Positions 1-8,337 of a DNA stretch of 64,000 nt are shown here, piece by piece. The DNA is taken from the NCBI GenBank assembly GCA_964428835.1, contig CAYRZQ010000004.1:1-64000 (forward strand), given 5' to 3'. Source of the DNA: JAIXWP01 sp964428835 (GTDB taxonomy: Bacteria > Bacteroidota > Bacteroidia > Flavobacteriales_D > Sanyastnellaceae). The first letter of the stretch is position 1; each line of letters starts with the position of its first letter. The notes under the pieces were generated by a model, which worked only from the letters and a program-made list of their open reading frames with translations, was not told where the DNA came from and ran no database searches. The position numbers were made by a program, and so were the translations under genes.

Positions 1-1100
1 ATAGGATAGTTTTCTGCTGTTTTTTTAATTGCTTTTCTATCTTTTTCCGTAAAGGCTCGAAGAGCGTGCTGCACTTTAAGTCCCAGCTGTGCCAGCACAT
101 CTTCTGGAACATCGTATGGATTTTGAGTACAGAAATAAATACCCACACCCTTAGAACGAATAAGCTTAATAATGGCTTCAATCTGATCGAGCAACGCTTT
201 TGAAGCTTCTTTGAAAATCAAGTGAGCTTCATCAATGAACACGCACAGTTTTGGTTTATCCAGATCGCCTGCTTCAGGGAAAGACGCATATATTTCAGCA
301 AGCATTTGCAACATAAATGTTGAAAAGAGCTTCGGCTTATCTTGGATATCAGTAAGACGAATAATACTCACAACACCTTTTCCAAATTGGTCGTATCTGA
401 CGAGATCTTGAACCTCAAATGATTTTTCACCAAAAAAAAGTTCTGCTCCTTGAGCTTCTAATTCAATTATTTTCCTGAGTACTGTGCCTACTGAAGCTTC
501 TGATATTTTTCCATATGACTTTTCAACCTCTGATTTTCCTTCTTCTGTGGCGTATTTAAGAAGTTCTTTGAAATCCTTTAAATCTAAAAGAGGAAGGTTG
601 TTGTCGTCTGCAAATTTGAACAAGGCGGCCACAATTCCACCTTGCACATCATTGAGGTCAAGTATTTTACTAAAAAGTACTGGTCCAAATTCGCTCACTG
701 TAGCTCTCAGACGAGTTCCTTTTTGTTCTGACAAACTCAATAATTCAACCGTCGTTCCTTCTGCATGATATGGAATTCCTATGGCAGCGTGACGTTCCTC
801 TATTTTAGGATTGCTTGCACCTGGCATTGCAATGCCACTTAGGTCACCCTTCAAATCCATAAGGAGCACAGGAATTCCTTTAGAAGCCATATTTTCAGCA
901 ATAATCTGAAGGGTAACAGTCTTTCCTGTACCTGTAGCTCCTGCGATTAATCCATGTCTATTTAAGGTTTTAAGAGGAATGCGCACTTCTGCTCCCGGAA
1001 CGGGTGTTCCATCCAGAAGCGCGGCGCCCAGACTTAAGTAGTCACCTTTGAAGGTATATCCTTCGGTGATATGGGTGATGAATTTTTCCTGGTTCGACAT
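1..1100 (-). CDS. HerA/YjgR-like (DUF853) ATPase, C-terminal part cut off
   Basis: Open frame running off the left edge; 366 codons visible from the ATG at 1098-1100. The translation begins MSNQEKFITHITEGYTF and has a Walker A motif GATGTGKT near residue 55 and a Walker B-type stretch (VFIDEAHLIF) near residue 275. A later NPYDVPEDVLAQLG segment is typical of the DUF853/YjgR branch of HerA-FtsK P-loop ATPases. The HerA superfamily translocates DNA, but the role of the YjgR branch is not settled, so no pathway is assigned. It is the last gene of a minus-strand run (helicase, DUF3817 protein, this gene), starting 2 nt after the DUF3817 stop, so co-transcription is likely. The C-terminus lies outside the window. 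Confidence 0.88.
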   Translation of the reverse strand, partial: MSNQEKFITHITEGYTFKGDYLSLGAALLDGTPVPGAEVRIPLKTLNRHGLIAGATGTGKTVTLQIIAENMASKGIPVLLMDLKGDLSGIAMPGASNPKIEERHAAIGIPYHAEGTTVELLSLSEQKGTRLRATVSEFGPVLFSKILDLNDVQGGIVAALFKFADDNNLPLLDLKDFKELLKYATEEGKSEVEKSYGKISEASVGTVLRKIIELEAQGAELFFGEKSFEVQDLVRYDQFGKGVVSIIRLTDIQDKPKLFSTFMLQMLAEIYASFPEAGDLDKPKLCVFIDEAHLIFKEASKALLDQIEAIIKLIRSKGVGIYFCTQNPYDVPEDVLAQLGLKVQHALRAFTEKDRKAIKKTAENYP

Positions 1101-1102
1101 TA

Positions 1103-1402
1103 CTATAAGGCTTTTCTACCCAAAACAATTCTTTCAAGAAAGAATGTCGCAAAGGGTATTAGTGATGCTAAAAAAACAAGTATGGATTTTTTCAAGTTGA
1201 TTTTGTCATGCGAGAATGCTAAGATAATCGCGTAAATCAACCAGACAAACAATACCCCATGAATCATTCCAGCAATAGATACGGCCTTTGGCATATCCGC
1301 AAAGTATTTAAGGGGCATAGCAACAAAAAGTAAAAGTAAATATGAAACTCCTTCCACGTGACCTGCAAGAAACAGGTGTTTAAGCGTTTTATCACTTGTC
1401 AT
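1103..1402 (-). CDS. DUF3817 family small integral membrane protein
   Basis: 99 residues with three hydrophobic segments (about residues 15-33, 42-63 and 73-92). Polar conserved spots sit in and between the helices, including GHVEGVSYLLLL near the N-terminus and the SIAGMIHGVLFVWLI helix. This pattern matches the DUF3817 inner-membrane family, whose function is unknown. The gene is followed after 2 nt by the HerA-like ATPase gene, suggesting translational coupling. Nothing in the sequence indicates a substrate or partner. Confidence 0.75.
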   Translation of the reverse strand: MTSDKTLKHLFLAGHVEGVSYLLLLFVAMPLKYFADMPKAVSIAGMIHGVLFVWLIYAIILAFSHDKINLKKSILVFLASLIPFATFFLERIVLGRKAL

Positions 1403-1481
1403 ATTCTAAAAAATTACGGGTTCGAATATATAACAAGCCAAGTCGCCTTTGTGCCTGCGAAGGATAAGTTTCTAACACAAT

Positions 1482-2789
1482 TTAATAACTCCGCCTCTTA
1501 CTTTTCCCAGACTTTGATTGTGGTTTTTTCTTTTTGTCAGCGAGTTTCTTCTTGAACTTCTTTTCGTGAAAAGCTCCCTTAAATTCTGGATTTTCCAGTC
1601 TTTTCTGGCGATCAATTTCTCTCATTTGATCTTGAAACTCATCAAAAGGTGTTTCCTCGACAACAAGTGAATCTGGCAGAGAAAGCCTTTCAAGGCTTTG
1701 CTTTATAAGTTTTTCAATCTTCGTTATGTGGTATTCTTCGCTAAAATCCGCGAAACTCACCGCTGTACCTGTTTTAAATGCTCGGCCTGTGCGCCCGATT
1801 CTGTGGACATAATCCTCATAATTTGTGGGAATGTTGAAGTTGATAACGTGAGAGACTTCAACAACATCAATTCCTCTTGCGCTCACATCAGTACTTACAA
1901 GCACCCTGACATCTCCGCTTTTAAAATCATCGATGGCATTAATTCTTGCATTTTGCCCTTTATTGCTATGTAAGAGTCTCACCTCTCCGATGTTAATTCG
2001 CTCCAAATACTTAGCAATTGCGGTCGCTTGCTCTTTTGTTTTCACAAACACCATAACGCGATTGAACGCTTCATCGGATATGAGAAAATGCTCTAATAAA
2101 GCCAACTTCGCCTTGAAATTTGGAATACTATAAAGCACTTGTTTGACAGTGTCGGCAGGTGTTGCCTGCGGAGTCACTTCAATTCTTGAAGGGAATAAAA
2201 GGAAGTTGTCTGCGATGCGTTCAACTTTTTCTGGAAACGTGGCCGAAAAAAGAAGTTGCTGTTTCTTTTGTGGCAGTTTTTCTTGAATTTCTCTCAGTTG
2301 AGGCCAGAATCCCATGTCCATCATCCTGTCACACTCATCTAAAACGACGTGTTTGATTTTTTTAGGAAGAATTTCTCTTTTTGCATAAACTTCAAGAAAG
2401 CGTCCTGGAGTAGCCACTATGATATCTACCCCAGCCTGAAGTTGTGTTATTTGTGACTTGGGGCCGATGCCACCATACAGCGCAACTCTTTTAATATCAG
2501 TATATTTAGATAATTCCTCGATCGTACGGTCAACTTGAACAACCAGTTCTTTTGTTGGAACAAGAATGAGGCATCGAGGCTCAGGACCTTGATGATACTT
2601 CAGCTGCATGAGCAATGGAAGTACATAAGCAGCAGTTTTTCCGGTGCCTGTTTGTGCAATTCCAATTAAATCTTGGCCTGCTAGAATCCTAGGTATAGCT
2701 AGTTTTTGAATATCTGTTGGCGTAGAATAACCAGCCTCGGAGACAGCGTCTAGGAACTGACGGGTCAACTTTAAATCTTCGAAAGTCAT
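1482..2789 (-). CDS. DEAD-box family ATP-dependent RNA helicase (RhlE-like, DECD variant)
   Basis: 435 residues with all core helicase motifs: Q-motif region TPTDIQKLAIP (24-34), Walker A AQTGTGKT (45-52), TPGR (127-130), motif II as DECD rather than DEAD (151-154), SAT in LLFSATF (about 180), STDVSARGID, and HRIGRTGR in the second RecA domain. The C-terminal 40 residues are a lysine-rich tail, typical of bacterial RhlE-like helicases that remodel structured RNA and ribosome precursors. The start is the ATG at 2787-2789; a TATCTTTG box lies only 4 nt upstream, so the transcript may be leaderless. It heads a minus-strand run with the DUF3817 and HerA-like genes. The Ala-to-Cys change in motif II keeps both acidic residues, so ATPase activity is expected. 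Confidence 0.92.
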   Translation of the reverse strand: MTFEDLKLTRQFLDAVSEAGYSTPTDIQKLAIPRILAGQDLIGIAQTGTGKTAAYVLPLLMQLKYHQGPEPRCLILVPTKELVVQVDRTIEELSKYTDIKRVALYGGIGPKSQITQLQAGVDIIVATPGRFLEVYAKREILPKKIKHVVLDECDRMMDMGFWPQLREIQEKLPQKKQQLLFSATFPEKVERIADNFLLFPSRIEVTPQATPADTVKQVLYSIPNFKAKLALLEHFLISDEAFNRVMVFVKTKEQATAIAKYLERINIGEVRLLHSNKGQNARINAIDDFKSGDVRVLVSTDVSARGIDVVEVSHVINFNIPTNYEDYVHRIGRTGRAFKTGTAVSFADFSEEYHITKIEKLIKQSLERLSLPDSLVVEETPFDEFQDQMREIDRQKRLENPEFKGAFHEKKFKKKLADKKKKPQSKSGKSKRRSY

Positions 2790-2793
2790 TTGA

Positions 2794-2801
2794 CAAAGAT
2801 A
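2794..2801 (-). promoter_or_regulatory. Bacteroidetes -7 promoter element (TATCTTTG) of the helicase gene
   Basis: On the minus strand TATCTTTG matches the TAnnTTTG consensus exactly and ends 4 nt before the helicase ATG. No clear TTG -33 element lies at the usual distance, so this is a motif-only call. Confidence 0.4.
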
Positions 2802-2848
2802 GGTTCATTGTTTTTAGTTAATTTCGTAATTCTTTTTTTACAAGACTT

Positions 2849-4066
2849 ATGACCTCTGCTCCGATAGACGTAAATAATTATGATGATATTCGCCCGTACA
2901 ATGACGGCGAATTAGGGCCTGTGATAGAACGATTACTTGAAGAGCCTATTTTTTATAAAATAATGAAGTGGGTTTACCCTTCTCTTGGGAAGTCGGTGAT
3001 TCAAGGAATGATGAGGGAGATTTCTACTGTAGAAGAATTTCAGGAACAAGTTAGTGCCCCTGCTTTTAAAGTAGTCTCACAGTTGACAACAAGTGGTCTT
3101 ACTTTTTCAAATATTGATTTTTTAGAAAAAGAAAAAGCATATCTCTTCTTATCCAATCACCGTGATATCATATTGGATAGCGCTCTTTTGAATGTCAGCT
3201 TAATGGAGCGAGGATACAAAACAACTCAAATAGCCATTGGGGATAATCTTCTTGAAACTCCTGTGGTGAGGGACATTGTAAGAAGCAACAAGAACTTTAT
3301 TGTAAACAGGAATATCAACGCAAAGGAAGTATTTCATTATTCACTGCGCCTTTCAAATTATATCCGAAAAACCATTCAGGAAGATAATACTTCCATTTGG
3401 ATTGCACAGCGCGAAGGGCGAAGCAAAGACGGTGATGACCGCACTGCCAGTGGTCTGCTCAAAATGTTTACGATGAGCAGTTCAAAGAGTATGGAGGATT
3501 CTTTGCTTGATTTGAACATCGTGCCCATGTGCGTGAGCTATGAATACGACCCGTGTGATGTGATGAAAGCGAATGAGTTGGTTCAAAAGCGCATGTTTGG
3601 AAAATACGAAAAGAAGCCTGGTGAAGACTTTAGAAGCATGATGAAGGGTTTGACTGGGCATAAAGGGCGTGTGCATATTTCTGTGGGGAGTTTTATGAGC
3701 GGAGCTATCGAACAAATGAGAAGTATCCAGCACAAGAATGATAAAGTGCAATTTCTTGCCAACGCTGTTGATAGCGAAATGCATCGCATTTATAAATTGT
3801 GGCCTACCAATTACATCGCCTATGACTTGCTCAATGGGACTAAAGAGCACAAAGAATTCTACACCAATATTCAGCGCATCACTTTTAGTAATTATATCAG
3901 AGGTTGTGTAATTACGTCGGGGATATTGCGTCGGCAAGAGGGGCTTCCTAAAGAAGGTTATGCCAAGGCGATTCGAGAAACTCTGTTGGAGATGTATGCA
4001 AATCCTGTGGCAAATAAAATAGCATTGAATAAACCAGTGTTTTCTGATTTAAGCACAACCAGCTAG
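2849..4066 (+). CDS. glycerol-3-phosphate / lysophospholipid acyltransferase family protein
   Basis: 405 residues. The acyltransferase block begins with SNHRDIILDS (102-111), resembling the NHxxxxD catalytic motif of PlsB/PlsC enzymes, and is followed by an IAQREGRSKDG block that corresponds to the EGGRS/PEGTRS substrate-phosphate motif. These enzymes move an acyl chain from acyl-CoA or acyl-ACP to glycerol-3-phosphate or a lysolipid at the inner membrane face. The spacing between His104 and Asp110 is five residues instead of the usual four, so which acid pairs with the histidine is uncertain. Length and absence of N-terminal membrane helices are closer to PlsB-like proteins than to the roughly 240-aa PlsC. 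The next gene starts 8 nt downstream but encodes an unrelated secreted protein. Confidence 0.78.
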   Translation: MTSAPIDVNNYDDIRPYNDGELGPVIERLLEEPIFYKIMKWVYPSLGKSVIQGMMREISTVEEFQEQVSAPAFKVVSQLTTSGLTFSNIDFLEKEKAYLFLSNHRDIILDSALLNVSLMERGYKTTQIAIGDNLLETPVVRDIVRSNKNFIVNRNINAKEVFHYSLRLSNYIRKTIQEDNTSIWIAQREGRSKDGDDRTASGLLKMFTMSSSKSMEDSLLDLNIVPMCVSYEYDPCDVMKANELVQKRMFGKYEKKPGEDFRSMMKGLTGHKGRVHISVGSFMSGAIEQMRSIQHKNDKVQFLANAVDSEMHRIYKLWPTNYIAYDLLNGTKEHKEFYTNIQRITFSNYIRGCVITSGILRRQEGLPKEGYAKAIRETLLEMYANPVANKIALNKPVFSDLSTTS

Positions 4067-4074
4067 AAGGGTTT

Positions 4075-6024
4075 ATGAATAAGGTGATTTCCATTATACT
4101 TCTTGTAGTACTCTTCTCTCTGCGCACAGCGGCTCAGTGCGACGCCTGCTATCAAGAGGTGAATGTCATTAGCAATGGAAATTTTAGTCAGGGAAATACA
4201 GGTTTTACGACTGATTTGACCTTGGGCTCAGGCTTTATTTGCCCATTATGTCCGGAAGGAACGTATGCTGTTGGGTCAATAGCTTTTTTTTATCATTCTG
4301 ATTTTATAGGTTTCGATCACACCAATCCTCCATCGGGCCAGTTTATGATTGCCAATGGGACTGCACAAGAAGGTGTGGAAGTTTGGTGTCAAACAGTAAC
4401 GCTGGAGCCACAAACAGAATACAGCATTCGTTACTGGGGACGCGACGTCACCAACAATTCTAATCCTCATCCCTTGGCAGTGCTTCATGTGGCTATCAAT
4501 GGCGAGCTTGTCGGGGATTCACTGGTAGCCGAGGGAGATTGGCAAGAAAATGTCGTAACATGGAATTCGGGCGACCTTACCACCGCGGAAATTTGCATTG
4601 TCAATTATCAAAGTAATCCCGGTGGAAACGACTTCGGGTTGGATGATATTTCTATGACTGCATGCGTTCCTGTTGTTTTGGAGCATTCGGCTAATGCTGG
4701 GACAGATCTCGAGGTGTGCAGCGGCGAATCAATTCAACTTGGAATTGCTCCATTAGCTGGATATAACTATTCTTGGCAGGGTGAGGCTTTACTACAAAAC
4801 AGCAACGGTCCACAACCAACATTTCAAAGTCCAGAGAATATTAGTTTTCCAACTGCCTATTACTTCACACTTTCACTTGATTCAGCTAACGTGGGTTGTG
4901 TTACCCAAGATGAGCTTATGGTGATGGTAAACCCCTTGCCTACTCTTACCATAGCAGGTCCCAATCAGATTTGTGAAGGTGAGGAAGCTTTACTTGAAGC
5001 ATCAGGGAACTTTGAAGTAATTTCGTGGAATACAGGGGCAACTACCAGCTCAATTCTCGCAAGTACTTCAGACTCTTTTTCCGCTCTGGCATCCTTGGGA
5101 CAATGCAATATCTCTTCAAGCTTTATACTTGATGTTATTGACTTACCTGAGTTAGAGTTGGGTCCTGATGTTCAAATATGCGAAACTGCTGCTCCTTATA
5201 TTCTGTCCATTCAAGAATCCGCGTTATGGAATACTGGAGTCACTTCAAATTCCATTGAGATTAATAATTCTGGTCAATTTACAGCGACTATAACTTTATC
5301 GGATTGCTCCATTTCCGATACTATAAATGTTATCATAGATTCCTTTCCAAGCTCTTCTTTACTTGATGAATACACTTTATGTCAAGGATCAACCATTGAT
5401 TTAAACTCTGGTCAGTCTGGACTGTGGAATACCGGTGTTTTATCGAACGAAATTCAAGTTGATGATGCAGGGCTCTATACTGTACAAATTACAAACGGGC
5501 AGTGCCAGTTGATAAGCTCTACGGTGGTCATAGAAAAATCGATTCCATCGCCTTCACTACCTCAAGCAGTTTCTATTTGCGAGGGGGAATCTATTTATTT
5601 GGATCCTGGATTTTTTGAGGAATCAGATTATTTATGGAATGATGGCGAGACCAATCCGATTTATAGAGCGGAAAAATCAGGAATTTACGAGGTTGAAGTT
5701 GGCAATGAATGTGGAACTGCTACTGCATCGACTGAGGTAAGCGTTGAGCTATGTGATTGGGGCTTGTATATTCCCAATGCATTTACGCAGGATGATAATG
5801 GTGTAAACGACGACTGGGTGGTAAAGGGATACAACGTTAGTAATGTTAAAATTTACGTTTACAATCGTTTTGGCGACATGATTTTCTTTACTGAACAATT
5901 GGAGAGCCCATGGTCTCCAGATATCCTAGAAGTAGGACAAGACGCTTATACTTACAGAGTAGAAGCCTTGAATTACAACGGAGTAAAGATTGAAAGGCAT
6001 GGACATATTCGATTGCTTCGTTGA
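4075..6024 (+). CDS. secreted protein with Ig-like repeats and type B T9SS (gliding-associated CHU_C) C-terminal domain
   Basis: 649 residues. A signal peptide (about residues 1-20, ending in AAQ) is followed by a beta-rich, Cys-containing module (20-200) resembling galactose-binding-like carbohydrate modules (SNGNFSQGNTGF at its start, GLDDISM at its end). Then come four related repeats of about 58-75 residues, each opening with a [IL]C-E/Q-[GT] motif and containing a WNTG or WNDG turn (SWNTGAT, LWNTGVTSN, LWNTGVLSN, LWNDGETN). The C-terminal 85 residues (IPNAFTQDDNGVNDDW, then IYVYNRFGDMIFF) are the CHU_C domain that directs type B cargo to the type IX secretion system. It is predicted to be exported to the surface or medium; the ligand is unknown. 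Confidence 0.85.
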   Translation: MNKVISIILLVVLFSLRTAAQCDACYQEVNVISNGNFSQGNTGFTTDLTLGSGFICPLCPEGTYAVGSIAFFYHSDFIGFDHTNPPSGQFMIANGTAQEGVEVWCQTVTLEPQTEYSIRYWGRDVTNNSNPHPLAVLHVAINGELVGDSLVAEGDWQENVVTWNSGDLTTAEICIVNYQSNPGGNDFGLDDISMTACVPVVLEHSANAGTDLEVCSGESIQLGIAPLAGYNYSWQGEALLQNSNGPQPTFQSPENISFPTAYYFTLSLDSANVGCVTQDELMVMVNPLPTLTIAGPNQICEGEEALLEASGNFEVISWNTGATTSSILASTSDSFSALASLGQCNISSSFILDVIDLPELELGPDVQICETAAPYILSIQESALWNTGVTSNSIEINNSGQFTATITLSDCSISDTINVIIDSFPSSSLLDEYTLCQGSTIDLNSGQSGLWNTGVLSNEIQVDDAGLYTVQITNGQCQLISSTVVIEKSIPSPSLPQAVSICEGESIYLDPGFFEESDYLWNDGETNPIYRAEKSGIYEVEVGNECGTATASTEVSVELCDWGLYIPNAFTQDDNGVNDDWVVKGYNVSNVKIYVYNRFGDMIFFTEQLESPWSPDILEVGQDAYTYRVEALNYNGVKIERHGHIRLLR

Positions 6025-6029
6025 TTGTT

Positions 6030-6037
6030 TACATTTG
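6030..6037 (+). promoter_or_regulatory. possible -7 promoter element (TACATTTG) upstream of accD
   Basis: TACATTTG matches TAnnTTTG in the short gap between the CHU_C gene and accD, 21 nt before the accD ATG. TTG triplets occur upstream, but not at the usual 17-21 nt spacing. Confidence 0.35.
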
Positions 6038-6058
6038 TCCCCTAAATCATTATAAAAT

Positions 6059-6910
6059 ATGAGTTGGTTCAAACGCAGAAAAACAGGTATTACAACAAAT
6101 AGTGTTGATAAGAAAGAGATTCCGGAAGGCTTGTGGTACCAGTGCCCAGAATGCAAGAATGTTGTTACCAGTGAACAACATGCTGACCACAACTGGGTTT
6201 GCAACAATTGCGGTCATCATGAGAAGATAGGCTCACTAGAGTACTTTGCTATATTGTTTGATGAGATGCATTATGAAGAGATTGCTGCCAATCTCACTTC
6301 TGGGGACCCACTTGAATTCGTTGACACAAAGGGATATAAAGACCGCATAAAGTCTACCATTGCGAAAACAGGCTTGAAGGATGCGATAAGAGTGGGAATG
6401 GGAACAATAGAAGGTGAAAAGGCTGTAATCGCGTGTATGGATTTTGCGTTTATTGGTGGATCAATGGGCTCTGTTGTTGGTGAAAAATTTGCCATTGGCG
6501 TGACAGAAGCAATCAAAAATAAATGTCCATTTATTTGCATTTCAAAAAGTGGCGGTGCTCGAATGATGGAAGCTGGTTTTTCTTTGATGCAAATGGCGAA
6601 AACATCTGCCAGATTAACTCAGTTAGCCGATAATGGCCTTCCTTATGTATCGATTTTGACCAATCCCACAACAGGTGGAGTTACAGCCTCATTTGCTATG
6701 TTAGGTGATATAAATATTGCCGAGCCTAAAGCACTGATAGGATTTGCAGGACCTCGCGTGGTTAAGGAAACCATTGGAAAGGATCTCCCCGAAGGTTTTC
6801 AAAGTTCAGAGTTTGTTTTAGAGCATGGATTCCTTGATTATATCGTTGATCGAAATGAATTGAAATCTAAACTCGCTCTTTCTTTGAAAATGTTTTCTCC
6901 GAAGAATTAA
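6059..6910 (+). CDS. accD: acetyl-CoA carboxylase carboxyltransferase, beta subunit
   Basis: 283 residues. An N-terminal zinc ribbon has Cys29, Cys32, Cys48 and Cys51 (CPEC and CNNC pairs). The crotonase-like carboxyltransferase domain follows, with the family-typical stretches GGSMGSVVGEKF, KSGGARMMEAGFSLMQMAKT and NPTTGGVTASFAMLGD. With AccA it transfers the carboxyl group from biotin carrier protein to acetyl-CoA, giving malonyl-CoA for fatty acid synthesis in the cytoplasm. Length is normal for bacterial AccD. AccA is not in the window. The low-MW phosphatase gene starts 1 nt after the accD stop, suggesting an operon. Confidence 0.97.
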   Translation: MSWFKRRKTGITTNSVDKKEIPEGLWYQCPECKNVVTSEQHADHNWVCNNCGHHEKIGSLEYFAILFDEMHYEEIAANLTSGDPLEFVDTKGYKDRIKSTIAKTGLKDAIRVGMGTIEGEKAVIACMDFAFIGGSMGSVVGEKFAIGVTEAIKNKCPFICISKSGGARMMEAGFSLMQMAKTSARLTQLADNGLPYVSILTNPTTGGVTASFAMLGDINIAEPKALIGFAGPRVVKETIGKDLPEGFQSSEFVLEHGFLDYIVDRNELKSKLALSLKMFSPKN

Positions 6911-6911
6911 G

Positions 6912-7364
6912 ATGAAGATTTTAATGGTTTGTTTAGGCAACATTTGCCGCTCACCGATGGCTCAAGGAGCTTTGGAATATTGGGCGGCAAAAAAGGGGCT
7001 CGATTTGGAAGTGGATTCGGCAGGTACGAGTGGTTATCATCGTGGAGAGGCTCCAGATTCCAGAGCCATTGATTGCATGAAGTCTCATGGTATTGATATT
7101 AGTCTTCAAAAAAGCAGACAACTCAAAGCTGAAGATTTCGATTATTTTGATCTCATCTACGCGATGGATAGAAGCAATTTAAAGGATTTACAAGCTCTCT
7201 GTGCCGATTCTAAAAACCACTCTAAAATCGCACTTTTATTAAATCCTGAAGACGGGTATCATGATGTCATTGTACCAGATCCATATTACGGGAGCATTAA
7301 AGATTTTGAAAGGGTGTATGAAATGACGATGAAAGCCACACAACGAATTGCTTCTTCATTTTAA
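6912..7364 (+). CDS. low-molecular-weight protein-tyrosine phosphatase
   Basis: 150 residues, the usual length. The active-site P-loop CLGNICRS sits at residues 7-14 (nucleophile Cys7, phosphate-binding Arg13), and the general-acid Asp lies in VPDPYYG near residue 123. These enzymes dephosphorylate phosphotyrosine, in bacteria often on tyrosine kinases that control polysaccharide export; no such kinase is in the window. It starts 1 nt after accD. The start codon gives the canonical MKILMVCLGN beginning. Confidence 0.95.
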   Translation: MKILMVCLGNICRSPMAQGALEYWAAKKGLDLEVDSAGTSGYHRGEAPDSRAIDCMKSHGIDISLQKSRQLKAEDFDYFDLIYAMDRSNLKDLQALCADSKNHSKIALLLNPEDGYHDVIVPDPYYGSIKDFERVYEMTMKATQRIASSF

Positions 7365-7424
7365 ATTTCTGCTAGGTTTAAACCTTCTCTATATATTCAA
7401 GTCAAGGTGACAAAATCAAGCACC

Positions 7425-8240
7425 ATGAAAAAAGTACACTATTTATTTTCTGTGACATTATTAATTTCCCTTTTCACATTAAGTTCTTGCAGAAAGGATA
7501 AGGAGGAAGAAGAAGAAACAAATGGTTACTCGGAAGAGGCAGTAGCTGGATATGTGGAGAAGAGTCTTAGCGAAGAGGAAGATGGACTCACATTAAAAAA
7601 TTTGAACGGAGGCTCTGGCAACTGCTCCTTTGGTTATCCATCATCAAGTTGTGCCTTAATCAGTGAGGATTCTCCAAGTTTCCCTAAAACCATCACGATT
7701 GATTTTGGTACTGGTTGTGTAGATTATTTTGGCCGAACAAGAGTTGGAAAAATGTTTATTCATCTTACCGATTCATTTCATTTGGTAGGAGCGATACGCA
7801 CTGTTACATTCGAAAATTTTAGTATTAATGGAATTGGCATCGCTGGAAGCCGCACCACAACGAATACTGGATTTAACACTGCTGGTCAACCAACCTTTAC
7901 ACGAGTGATTGATACTGACATTACAAATAACGGTAGCACTTTTTCAAGAAATTTCACTCATCAAATGATCTGGATAAGTGGTTACGACACATCGGAATGC
8001 TTCGATAATGTTTGGAGCGTTTCTGGAAGTGGGTCAGTCACAAGGCCAAATGGCAATACGCTATCCAGAGTTATTGTAACTCCTTTAATTGTTGACTTTT
8101 CTTGTCAACACATTAAGCAAGGCCTTGTGCAGATAACGACTAGTTTTGGAACATGGTCACTCAATTATGGTGATGGGACATGTGATAATTCTGCAACTGT
8201 AACAAGACCTAACGGTGCTGTGACGGCTATAAATCTTTAA
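7425..8240 (+). CDS. predicted lipoprotein, conserved Bacteroidetes family of unknown function
   Basis: 271 residues from the ATG at 7425. A GTG six codons upstream (7407) is also possible, but the ATG gives a clean signal peptide, MKKVHYLF followed by a hydrophobic core and the lipobox LSSC. After the cysteine comes an acidic, charged stretch rich in Lys and Glu, then a Cys-containing beta-rich body with TITIDFGTGC, FGRTRVGKMFI and a repeated TRPNG motif. I recognise a type seen in Bacteroidetes lipoproteins but not a function. A strong terminator follows 22 nt after the stop, so it closes its transcript. Confidence 0.7.
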   Translation: MKKVHYLFSVTLLISLFTLSSCRKDKEEEEETNGYSEEAVAGYVEKSLSEEEDGLTLKNLNGGSGNCSFGYPSSSCALISEDSPSFPKTITIDFGTGCVDYFGRTRVGKMFIHLTDSFHLVGAIRTVTFENFSINGIGIAGSRTTTNTGFNTAGQPTFTRVIDTDITNNGSTFSRNFTHQMIWISGYDTSECFDNVWSVSGSGSVTRPNGNTLSRVIVTPLIVDFSCQHIKQGLVQITTSFGTWSLNYGDGTCDNSATVTRPNGAVTAINL

Positions 8241-8262
8241 TAAATAAATATATTGTTGGTGC

Positions 8263-8288
8263 AACCCTCAGCATTTGCTGAGGGTTTT
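8263..8288 (+). terminator. rho-independent terminator after the lipoprotein gene
   Basis: Hairpin with stem AACCCTCAGC / GCTGAGGGTT, a short ATTT loop and a run of T. It lies 22 nt downstream of the lipoprotein stop codon. Confidence 0.85.
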
Positions 8289-8291
8289 GCA

Positions 8292-8320
8292 TTTGTTATA
8301 GAAATAAGTGACTATATTGC
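8292..8320 (+). promoter_or_regulatory. candidate promoter of the lectin gene (TTTG -17 nt- TATATTGC)
   Basis: TTTG at 8292-8295 and TATATTGC at 8313-8320 fit the Bacteroidetes -33/-7 arrangement with one mismatch in the -7 box. They sit between a terminator and the lectin-gene ATG 17 nt further on. Confidence 0.45.
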
Positions 8321-8337
8321 AGCATTAAACATTAACC

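Noticed and set aside
3482..3937. 151-codon open frame on the minus strand inside the acyltransferase gene
   Set aside because: Antisense to conserved acyltransferase sequence; no promoter, no signal and His/Ile/Phe-biased composition typical of reverse-strand frames.
7374..7385. 12-bp perfect palindrome AGGTTTAAACCT between the phosphatase and lipoprotein genes
   Set aside because: Short, AT-centred and present once; no second copy or regulator nearby, so no basis for calling an operator or terminator.
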